DNA of 9,136 nucleotides from Deltaproteobacteria bacterium (lineage in GTDB: Bacteria > Desulfobacterota > Deferrimicrobia > Deferrimicrobiales > Deferrimicrobiaceae). The DNA is taken from positions 1 to 9,136 of the forward strand of contig DOTC01000068.1 of assembly GCA_003513855.1 (NCBI GenBank), written 5' to 3'. A program made the position numbers and the translations under genes. Within the stretch, counting starts at the first letter, position 1, and each line of letters begins with the position of its first letter. Of the stretch, positions 1 through 5,047 are shown one piece after another. The notes under the pieces were generated by a model, which saw nothing but the letters and a program-made list of their open reading frames with translations, was not told the DNA's origin and made no database searches.

Positions 1-1569
1 CATTCCGACACCGAGGTCATCGTCCACGCCTGGGAGGCGTGGGGCGAAGCCTGCGTCGACCGCTTTCGCGGCATGTTCGCCTTCGCCCTGTGGGACCGGC
101 GATCGAAGACGATGTACCTGGTCCGCGACCGGCTGGGGATCAAGCCGCTGTTCCTCGCCCGGGCCCCGGGGCTGGTGCTGTTCGCCTCGGAGCTCAAGGC
201 GCTCATGGCCTGCCCCTCCTTCTCCCGCGAGGTCGACCGGGCGGCGCTCCAGTACTACCTCGAGTTCCAGTATGTCCCGGCCCCCCACTCCATCTTCCGC
301 AGCGCGCGGAAGGTTCTCCCCGGCCACATCGTCACGATCGCCGCAGACGGGACCGAAACGGAAGAGATCTACTGGGACCTCTTCGACCATTGGCGAACAG
401 GGGAAGGGCCCCCGCGCGCGGAGGGGGAGTACCTCGAGGAGCTATCCGCCCTGCTGTCCTCCTCCGTCCGATACCGGATGATCAGCGACGTGCCGCTGGG
501 GGCGTTCCTCTCGGGGGGGGTCGACTCGTCGATGACCGTGGCCCTGATGCGGCAGGCGGCCTCGGGGCCGGTTCGAACCTTCTCGATCGGGTTCCGGGAG
601 GCAGGGTACGACGAGTCCGGGTATGCCCGGGAGGTGGCGCGTCACCTGGGGACCGACCACCACGAGAAGATCTGCACCCCCGACGATGCGCTTGCCCTGG
701 TCCGGAAGATCCCCGACGCGTACGACGAACCGTTCGCCGACTCCTCGGCGATCCCGACGATGCTCGTCTCCGAGTTCACCCGCCGGCATGTCACGGTGAG
801 CCTGTCGGGGGACGGGGGGGACGAGCTGTTCTGCGGCTACCCGCGGTACGATTGGGTTCGCCAGGGCTCCGCCGTCCAGGGGATCCCGGGGTTCCTGCGG
901 CGCCCGCTCGCCTCTCTCCTCGCCCGGATCCCCGTCCACAAGATCCAGCGAGGCGCCGAGAGCATCCTCCACGACGATCCCGCGGAGATGTACTTCCACA
1001 CGGTAGGGATTTTCGAACGGCGCCGGATCGGGGAGATCGTACCCCAGGTAGCGGACGACTCCGGTCTCTCCTACTTCCGGACCTTCCGCGACCCGAGGGC
1101 GGGCGGCATCGTGGAAAGGGCGATGGCCACGGATATTCGGACCTACCTCGTCGACGACATCCTGGCGAAGGTCGACCGGGCGTCGATGGCCTATTCCCTG
1201 GAGGCAAGGGTCCCGCTGCTCGACCACCGGGTCGTCGAGTTCGCCGCGAGACTCCCCATGGACCTCAAGGTCCGGAGCGGGGAAACCAAGTTCCTGCTGC
1301 GGAAGGTCCTGTATCGGCGTGTCCCGAAGGAGCTGATCGACCGCCCCAAGATGGGGTTCGGGATCCCGGTCAACCGGTGGCTGCGCAACGAGCTTCGCCC
1401 GCTGCTCGACGAGTACCTGAACGGGGAAAGGGTGCGGCGGGAAGGGTTCCTCCGCCCCGAGGGGGTCGACCGGGTCGTCCGGGAACACCTGTCGGGCGCC
1501 CGGGACCACCAGTACCGGCTGTGGGCCCTGCTGGTCTTCGCGATGTGGCGGGAGCGGTACCTCGCCTGA
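1..1569 (+). CDS. asnB: Asparagine synthase (glutamine-hydrolysing), 5'-truncated by window edge
   Basis: This enzyme transfers glutamine-derived ammonia to an AMP-activated aspartate, making asparagine in the cytoplasm; paralogues in polysaccharide loci amidate other carboxylates. Reading frame 1 is open from the first base, so 522 residues are visible. The first residues (SDTEVIVHAWEAWG, then GMFAFALWD and RDRLGIKPLF) are the second half of the N-terminal class-II glutaminase domain. The catalytic Cys2 and probably 70-100 residues lie outside the window. The C-terminal synthetase domain has the pyrophosphate loop LSGGVDSS (about residues 170-177) and the SGDGGDELFCGY motif (about 268-280). 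It also has the VDRASMAYSLEARVPLLD block typical of AsnB. The stop is TGA at 1567-1569. The downstream gene converges, with 15 bp between stops. An internal ATG at 73 is not the true start, since homology continues upstream of it. Whether it serves primary asparagine synthesis or a surface-polysaccharide locus depends on genes to the left. Confidence 0.95.
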   Translation, partial: HSDTEVIVHAWEAWGEACVDRFRGMFAFALWDRRSKTMYLVRDRLGIKPLFLARAPGLVLFASELKALMACPSFSREVDRAALQYYLEFQYVPAPHSIFRSARKVLPGHIVTIAADGTETEEIYWDLFDHWRTGEGPPRAEGEYLEELSALLSSSVRYRMISDVPLGAFLSGGVDSSMTVALMRQAASGPVRTFSIGFREAGYDESGYAREVARHLGTDHHEKICTPDDALALVRKIPDAYDEPFADSSAIPTMLVSEFTRRHVTVSLSGDGGDELFCGYPRYDWVRQGSAVQGIPGFLRRPLASLLARIPVHKIQRGAESILHDDPAEMYFHTVGIFERRRIGEIVPQVADDSGLSYFRTFRDPRAGGIVERAMATDIRTYLVDDILAKVDRASMAYSLEARVPLLDHRVVEFAARLPMDLKVRSGETKFLLRKVLYRRVPKELIDRPKMGFGIPVNRWLRNELRPLLDEYLNGERVRREGFLRPEGVDRVVREHLSGARDHQYRLWALLVFAMWRERYLA

Positions 1570-1584
1570 CCTTTCGCCGCCCCG

Positions 1585-2487
1585 CTAAAACACCACCGAG
1601 TCGCCGTTGCCCAGGTACAGCTCGCTCTTGCTGCCGTGCTTTCCGGACCCGCGCACGACGGGCATCCCCCGCTCCAGCATCTTCTGGACGGTCAGGACCC
1701 CCGTGCAGTGGTTGCAGGCAAAGCGCTGGAGGCGGAACGCCTGGAGCTTGTCCAGCACCTCCTCCTGGTCGGGACCCCACTCCTCGAAGGGGGAGATGTG
1801 CAGCCCCCCGTAGACCCCGTGGAACTCCGAAAATCCGTCGAAGGTCTCCCGGGCGTACTCCAGAAGACCGAGGACCCCGTTGTGGCAGCATCCCGTGACG
1901 GTGACCATCCCCCGCCCCTCCACGTGGAAATAGAGGGCCTGCTCCCCGTGGGTCTTGAGGAAGATCGGGATGTCGAACGTGACCGAGGCGCAGCCGGGGA
2001 ACAGGATGTGCGGGGCCTCGGGGCCGAGCTCCACGACCTTTCCGGTGTGCCCGGAATCCCGGATGACCCCCTTGCTCTTCTCCGAGAACCCGGACGGAAG
2101 GAGGATCTTGACGTCGGGACGGTGCTTCACCGCCGCGGGAAGCCCCCACAGGTGGTCGACGTGCTCGTGGGTAATATACAGGAAGTCGATCTCGCCGGCG
2201 GCGAGCATCCGGTCTACCCCTTCGCGGCGGAAGATCCCGTCCATGTACCCGACGTCCCACCCCACGTCCATCAGGAACTTCCTTGGGCGTCCCCCCCCGT
2301 CCACGGACTCGATCAGGGACGAGACCCCCGCGGCGTTCTCCGGCGTCCATTTCACGTCGAACTGGTCTACCCCGAGCCCCCCGGCCTCCCGGACGTCCTG
2401 CCGCATCCTGGCGTTGTCGTGCCAGGAGATCTCCGACAGGCACTTGATGGAAAGCGACCTCGCACGCCCGATGTCCACCTTGCTCAT
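1585..2487 (-). CDS. MBL-fold metallo-hydrolase of the COG1237 type
   Basis: This is a 300-residue metallo-beta-lactamase-fold protein. The metal-binding signature THEHVDH is at residues 106-112 (His107, His109, Asp111, His112). A further ligand region is TGCCHNG at 198-204 (His202), followed by GVYGGLH at 224-230 and a C-terminal CNHCTG at 258-263. The order HxHxDH, then TGCxH, then GGxH, then HCTG is that of the COG1237 group. One archaeal member of that group is annotated as a dihydropterin/ribofuranosyl-aminobenzene phosphate synthase, but most members are uncharacterised. I therefore do not assign a substrate. There is no signal peptide, so it is probably cytoplasmic. The ATG at 2487-2485 is preceded by GGGAGGTGA at 2500-2492, a strong ribosome binding site. 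It is the last gene of the leftward cluster, 79 bp after the DoxX gene. The stop TAG at 1587-1585 faces the asnB stop, and I see no terminator hairpin between them. Cysteine pair 200-201 is where many relatives show a single Cys. Confidence 0.88.
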   Translation of the reverse strand: MSKVDIGRARSLSIKCLSEISWHDNARMRQDVREAGGLGVDQFDVKWTPENAAGVSSLIESVDGGGRPRKFLMDVGWDVGYMDGIFRREGVDRMLAAGEIDFLYITHEHVDHLWGLPAAVKHRPDVKILLPSGFSEKSKGVIRDSGHTGKVVELGPEAPHILFPGCASVTFDIPIFLKTHGEQALYFHVEGRGMVTVTGCCHNGVLGLLEYARETFDGFSEFHGVYGGLHISPFEEWGPDQEEVLDKLQAFRLQRFACNHCTGVLTVQKMLERGMPVVRGSGKHGSKSELYLGNGDSVVF

Positions 2488-2566
2488 CGCGTCACCTCCC
2501 CGCAGGCTGGCTTATGGGTTCCCCACCGGCTTTCCATCGTACCATCCCCCGCCGGGTCCGGACCTC

Positions 2567-2956
2567 CTACCTCTTCCGCCCGCGGAGGGCGAACTCGCCA
2601 CCCCCCGCCGCGAGGATGGCCCACAGGCCTCCCATGATCGCCGCGTTCTTGGAGAACTGGACGATCTGGGCGGGGTCGGCGAAATCGCGGTGGAAGACGA
2701 CCGTCGCCGGGAGGAGGAACAGGAGAAGGGCAAACGCGCCCAGGCGGGGGAGGTACCCCAGCAGGAGCATCAGCCCGCCGCCGATCTCGAAGAGGATGGC
2801 GAGGACCAGGAACAGGACCGCCATCTTCATCCCGTATTTCATCATGTAGGCCTGCGTCGCGGAGAAGGCGAAGACCTTCTTCACGCCGGAGAACAGAAAG
2901 ACGTTCGACAGGAGGATGCGCGCAATGAGCATCCCGACCGAGGAGAGTCGTTCCAT
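2567..2956 (-). CDS. DoxX-family inner-membrane protein
   Basis: This is a 129-residue, very hydrophobic protein with four predicted membrane helices (about residues 7-27, 45-64, 66-87 and 104-118). The motif LFSGVKKVF sits after helix 1, and DPAQIVQFSKNAAIMGGLW precedes the last helix; both are hallmarks of the DoxX/DoxD-like family. The short C-terminus is basic (RGRKR). DoxX relatives include a thiosulfate:quinone oxidoreductase subunit in archaea and a mycobacterial membrane complex linked to redox and thiol stress. Most bacterial members have no proven reaction, so the function here is open. The start is ATG at 2956-2954 with GGAGG at 2969-2965. The frame stays open for more than 200 codons upstream, but that is only the antisense shadow of selD coding, so the longer ORF is rejected. 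It lies 53 bp after selD and is presumably co-transcribed with it. The ribosome binding site lies in an inverted repeat (reported separately). Confidence 0.88.
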   Translation of the reverse strand: MERLSSVGMLIARILLSNVFLFSGVKKVFAFSATQAYMMKYGMKMAVLFLVLAILFEIGGGLMLLLGYLPRLGAFALLLFLLPATVVFHRDFADPAQIVQFSKNAAIMGGLWAILAAGGGEFALRGRKR

Positions 2957-2969
2957 GGAGGCCACCTCC
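2957..2969 (-). promoter_or_regulatory. Inverted repeat containing the doxX ribosome binding site
   Basis: In the mRNA sense the bases directly before the doxX ATG read GGAGG-TGG-CCTCC. The five-base Shine-Dalgarno GGAGG is therefore followed by its exact complement, with only three bases between, and the right arm abuts the start codon. If folded, the ribosome binding site and start region would be partly masked. A five-pair stem with a three-base loop is weak and would be melted easily by a translating ribosome arriving from selD, so this may simply couple translation. It may equally be chance in a GC-rich genome. Confidence 0.4.
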
Positions 2970-3009
2970 GGGGGGTAGGATCGTAACGGCTGGGGAAAGT
3001 ATACCCCGA

Positions 3010-4137
3010 TCAGAGGACCGTGACGCGGGGCATCTCGGCCCCCGCCATTGCGTGGGTGCGGCCGATCGTCCACGCCCCTTCCCCCCCGCTTTCGAGGGCG
3101 TTCACGAGCTCCCCGGCGCGCTCCTCGGGGACGAACAGGAGAAGGCCCCCCGAGGTCTGGGGGTCGGCGAGGAGAAGGATCTCCTCTTCGGGAAGCAGGG
3201 GCGGGACGCGCACCTTGGGCTTCTGGAAGGAGCGGTTCTCGCGAGCGCCTCCGGGGATGGGCGGGGATCCGAACCGGGCGTGCAGAAAGGAGGCGCCCGG
3301 GAAGCTTCCGCGCGCGGCGAGCGACGCCATGACGCGCCGCTTCATGAGGTCGCGCACCCCGGGGAAGACCGGAATCTCCTGGAGCCGGATCTCGGCGCCG
3401 AGGCCGCTTCCCTCGAGCACCTCGATCAGGTGGCCGAGAAGGCCGAACCCGGTGACGTCGGTGGCCGTGTGGATCCCGATCTCCCTTGCCACGCGTGCGG
3501 GCCCGGCGGAAAGCGCCGCCATCGAACGGATCGCCGCGTCCGTGGTCTCTTTCGGGGAGATCCCCCACTTGATCGCCGTCGTGACGACGCCCGTCCCGAT
3601 CGGCTTGGTCAGCACGATGACATCCCCGGGCTTCGCCCCCCGGTTGGTCCACATCCTCTCCGGGTGGACCCTCCCGGTGACCGAAAGACCGAACTTGGGC
3701 TCCCTGTCCCGGACCGTGTGTCCCCCGATGATGCAGATGCCCGCCTCCCTCGCCTTGTCGACGGCCCCGGCCATCACGTCGGCCAGCAGGGGAAGAACCT
3801 TCCCGTCGTCCGGGAATGCGGCGACGGCCAGGGCGAAGAGCGGCTCTCCCCCCATGGCGTACACGTCGCTCAGGGAATTGGCTGCCGCGATGGCGCCGTA
3901 CAGATACGGGTCGTCGACCACCGGGGTGAAGAAATCCACCGTGGCCACCAGGGCTTCCTCGGAGGAAAGGCGGAATACCCCCGCGTCATCCGCGTGGGAG
4001 CCCCCCACGAGCACACGCGGGTCGTCCGGCGGCGGAACAGCGGCCAATATCCGGGCAAGGACCCCCTGCCCCAGCTTGGACGCTCAACCGGCGCAGGAGG
4101 AGAGATGGGTAAGGAAGATCCTCTCGCGGTCGGTCAA
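3010..4137 (-). CDS. selD: Selenophosphate synthetase (selenide, water dikinase), selenocysteine-containing
   Basis: SelD makes selenophosphate from selenide and ATP, the selenium donor for selenocysteyl-tRNA synthesis and tRNA 2-selenouridine. The reading is 375 residues with one in-frame UGA at 4086-4084, taken as selenocysteine. The N-terminus FLTHLSSCAGUASKLGQGVL aligns with E. coli LTQYSHGAGCGCKISPKVL, putting Sec18 at the catalytic cysteine and Lys21 at the catalytic lysine. Nucleotide/metal-binding residues follow: HADDAG (Asp51), VDFFTPVVDDP (Asp68), AANSLSDVYAMGG (Asp91), GGHT (138-141), TDVTGFGLLGH (Asp227) and ADPQTSGG near 324-331. Full-length SelD is about 340-350 residues, so nothing is missing. 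A reading that begins after the UGA (TTG at 4047, 345 aa) would lack the active site. The start is TTG at 4137-4135, the only usual initiator between the upstream in-frame stop and the UGA. A near-consensus Shine-Dalgarno overlaps the upstream gene's stop. It is the second gene of the cluster, 18 bp after the GyrI-like gene. The stop is at 3012-3010. Confidence 0.95.
4053..4083 (-). promoter_or_regulatory. Putative bacterial SECIS hairpin just downstream of the selD UGA
   Basis: In the mRNA sense, the arm GGGCAGG (4071-4065) pairs with CCUUGCCC (4060-4053), leaving one bulged U and an apical loop GGGU (4064-4061). This makes a seven-pair stem, six of them G-C. The loop begins 20 nt after the UGA, within the 16-37 nt range usual for bacterial SECIS, and it starts with G and ends in GU, as SelB recognition prefers. 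In E. coli fdhF the bulged U is on the 5' side of the stem, whereas here it is on the 3' side. The fold was found by eye, with no energy calculation. Confidence 0.65.
4084..4086 (-). other. selD: In-frame UGA read as selenocysteine (Sec18 of SelD)
   Basis: The minus-strand codon is TGA, flanked by conserved SelD sequence on both sides in one frame: SSCAG before, ASKLGQGVL after. It falls exactly where SelD enzymes carry Cys or Sec, three residues before the invariant lysine. A random nonsense mutation would have a low chance of hitting that one codon. Recoding needs SelB, tRNA-Sec (selC) and SelA elsewhere in the genome. Confidence 0.92.
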
Positions 4138-4147
4138 AAGGTCGGCG

Positions 4148-4158
4148 TCGCCTCCTTA
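4148..4158 (-). promoter_or_regulatory. selD Shine-Dalgarno overlapping the stop codon of the GyrI-like gene
   Basis: The minus strand reads TAAGGAGGCGA, matching the anti-Shine-Dalgarno complement TAAGGAGGTGA at 10 of 11 bases. Its first three bases are the TAA stop of the upstream gene. GGAGG ends 13 nt before the TTG at 4137, somewhat longer than optimal. There is no ATG, GTG or TTG closer in this frame, so the site supports the TTG start and suggests translational coupling with the upstream gene. Confidence 0.8.
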
Positions 4159-4686
4159 CGCAGCCTTCCCCGCCGGTTCCCCGAAGCCCTGGTCCCACTC
4201 CATCAGGCCTGAGCGAAGGCGGATCGGAACCTGGATCTCCGTGAGCATGTCGTCCTGGGTCCCTCCGGAATGCGGCTCGGGGGCGACGAAGAAGACCTCA
4301 CGCGGTTCTCCGGCTACTTCATACCGGTTCTCCCGCAGCCAGTCCAGCACTTTTTCGTAGGTGCACGGGATCCAATGGTAGGGGCCGCGGTGCACGAAGG
4401 AGGCCACCTGCTGCTCGGGGAGTTCCTTCACGTCGGTCCCCGGGATTTCTGCGGCGAGGTCGGCGGTCAGGGGAAACATGACCTCGTAGTCTGCGTGGAA
4501 CGGCCCGGGAACCAGGACGCCCCCGTGACGGATCCCGACGGCGGGCTGCCGGAACAGGACCTTCCTCTCCACCGCCTTGTCGTACAGCCGGGAGAACGCG
4601 GTGTCGATCCCCCACAGGGAAACGGTCCCTCTCCATGCGATGACTTTCATCGCGGGTACTTTCTTGATCTCGTGAAACGGATTCAT
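4156..4686 (-). CDS. GyrI-like small-molecule-binding domain protein
   Basis: This 176-residue soluble protein consists of one GyrI-like (SOUL/BacR-type ligand-binding) domain, the fold seen in the effector half of AraC/MerR regulators and in the DNA gyrase inhibitor GyrI/SbmC. Visible family features are an opening strand ending in VIAWRGTV (residues 15-22), GPFHADYEVMFPL (61-73) in the first repeat, VASFVHRGPYHWI (94-106) with the conserved H-R/x-G-x-Y, then YEKVLDWLRENRYE (110-123) and the closing TEIQVPI (149-155). There is no helix-turn-helix region, so it is a stand-alone ligand-binding or hydrolase-type member rather than a DNA-binding regulator. The ligand is unknown. The ATG at 4686-4684 has AGGAGAG at 4700-4694, seven bases upstream. 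It is the first gene of the leftward cluster, and its TAA stop is built into the selD ribosome binding site. Stand-alone GyrI-like proteins have been linked to detoxification of electrophiles or drugs; any selenium link here rests on position alone. Confidence 0.85.
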   Translation of the reverse strand: MNPFHEIKKVPAMKVIAWRGTVSLWGIDTAFSRLYDKAVERKVLFRQPAVGIRHGGVLVPGPFHADYEVMFPLTADLAAEIPGTDVKELPEQQVASFVHRGPYHWIPCTYEKVLDWLRENRYEVAGEPREVFFVAPEPHSGGTQDDMLTEIQVPIRLRSGLMEWDQGFGEPAGKAA

Positions 4687-4702
4687 CGACGGTCTCTCCT
4701 TG

Positions 4703-4725
4703 GGGTAAATTTCCTAACCTTACCC
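4703..4725. promoter_or_regulatory. Inverted repeat GGGTAA-N11-TTACCC upstream of the GyrI-like gene
   Basis: GGGTAA at 4703-4708 is the exact inverse complement of TTACCC at 4720-4725, with 11 bases between. The repeat lies immediately upstream of the Shine-Dalgarno of the GyrI-like gene, where either an operator or a weak leader hairpin would be expected. The site is symmetric and spaced about 1.7 helical turns centre to centre. There is no second copy in the window, so this is a suggestion only. Confidence 0.4.
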
Positions 4726-4868
4726 ATTAGATATGAGGCGGGGGCCGGGAAGATTCCTCTCCGTTCGACTATTCCCCGCTGTGCGTATAACCAACAGTAA
4801 TTGAACGCTTTTCTTTTCCCCTCTTCCGCGGCCCCCCTCCACCCCCCCGAATATTCCCGTCCCTGATG

Positions 4869-4924
4869 TTAATAAAACAAAGTTTATAAAATTCTTGACA
4901 CTGATTTCCGTGATGGGGTAGAAA
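4869..4924 (+). promoter_or_regulatory. Sigma70-type promoter for the MFS transporter gene
   Basis: A perfect -35 hexamer TTGACA (4895-4900) is followed after 18 bases by TAGAAA (4919-4924), a 4-of-6 match to the -10 consensus. An AT-rich stretch just upstream (4869-4894) resembles an UP element and stands out against the GC-rich surroundings. Transcription would begin near 4930, giving a leader of about 115 nt before the MFS start. Confidence 0.6.
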
Positions 4925-4964
4925 TAGGGGAACCGAATCTGGCGTGTAAAATGGTTCTATCGAG

Positions 4965-5008
4965 AAGGGGGGTGGTATCGGGAATTTCTGAGGCAAGGGG
5001 GGGTTGGT
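4965..5008 (+). repeat. Imperfect direct repeat in the MFS leader
   Basis: AAGGGGGGTGGT (4965-4976) recurs as AAGGGGGGGTTGGT (4995-5008), with starts 30 bp apart, close to three helical turns. Both copies lie between the predicted promoter and the ribosome binding site of the MFS gene, on the transcribed side. They could be regulator half-sites or G-rich RNA elements. G runs are common in this genome, so chance is a real alternative. Confidence 0.4.
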
Positions 5009-5047
5009 TTTTCAATAGGATGAGATAAACCACGAAGGAGGGGAATG

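Larger units (their letters stand above)
4687..5047. other. Divergent intergenic region between the selD cluster and the MFS gene
   Basis: These 361 bp separate two divergent transcription units and are clearly more AT-rich in the middle (about 4860-4960) than the genes on either side. They hold the GyrI-like gene's ribosome binding site and an inverted repeat next to it, a pyrimidine-rich run (about 4808-4848), an 8-bp palindrome GAATATTC (4849-4856), a sigma70-type promoter pointing right and a direct repeat in the MFS leader. Small reading frames across it show no coding character. For the leftward direction I do not see a convincing -35/-10 pair. Confidence 0.75.

Noticed and set aside
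442..1509. 355-residue ORF antisense to asnB
   Set aside because: It mirrors asnB codons, has no recognisable motif and no ribosome binding site.
39..1898. 619-residue plus-strand ORF across asnB and the convergent gene
   Set aside because: Arg/Pro/Gly-rich composition typical of a wrong frame in GC-rich DNA; it overlaps two well-supported genes.
2567..3652. 361-residue minus-strand ORF ending as DoxX
   Set aside because: Only the last 129 residues are DoxX-like; the upstream part is Arg/Pro/Gly-rich out-of-frame reading of selD.
3010..4047. SelD as a 345-residue protein starting at TTG 4047
   Set aside because: It lacks the catalytic Sec/Cys and Lys segment, has no ribosome binding site at this TTG, and the conserved N-terminus is plainly encoded upstream in the same frame across the UGA.
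4084..4086. UGA as a nonsense mutation making selD a pseudogene
   Set aside because: The codon is exactly at the Cys/Sec catalytic site, the frame on both sides is intact and conserved, and a SECIS-like hairpin follows at the right distance. Sequencing error is not excluded but is less likely.
3020..4360. 446-residue plus-strand ORF opposite selD
   Set aside because: Low-complexity Arg/Pro/Ser shadow of selD and the GyrI-like gene, without family motifs.
4945..4952. Second -10-like element (TGTAAAAT) for the MFS gene
   Set aside because: No -35 hexamer at a suitable distance; the TTGACA promoter 50 bp upstream is better supported.
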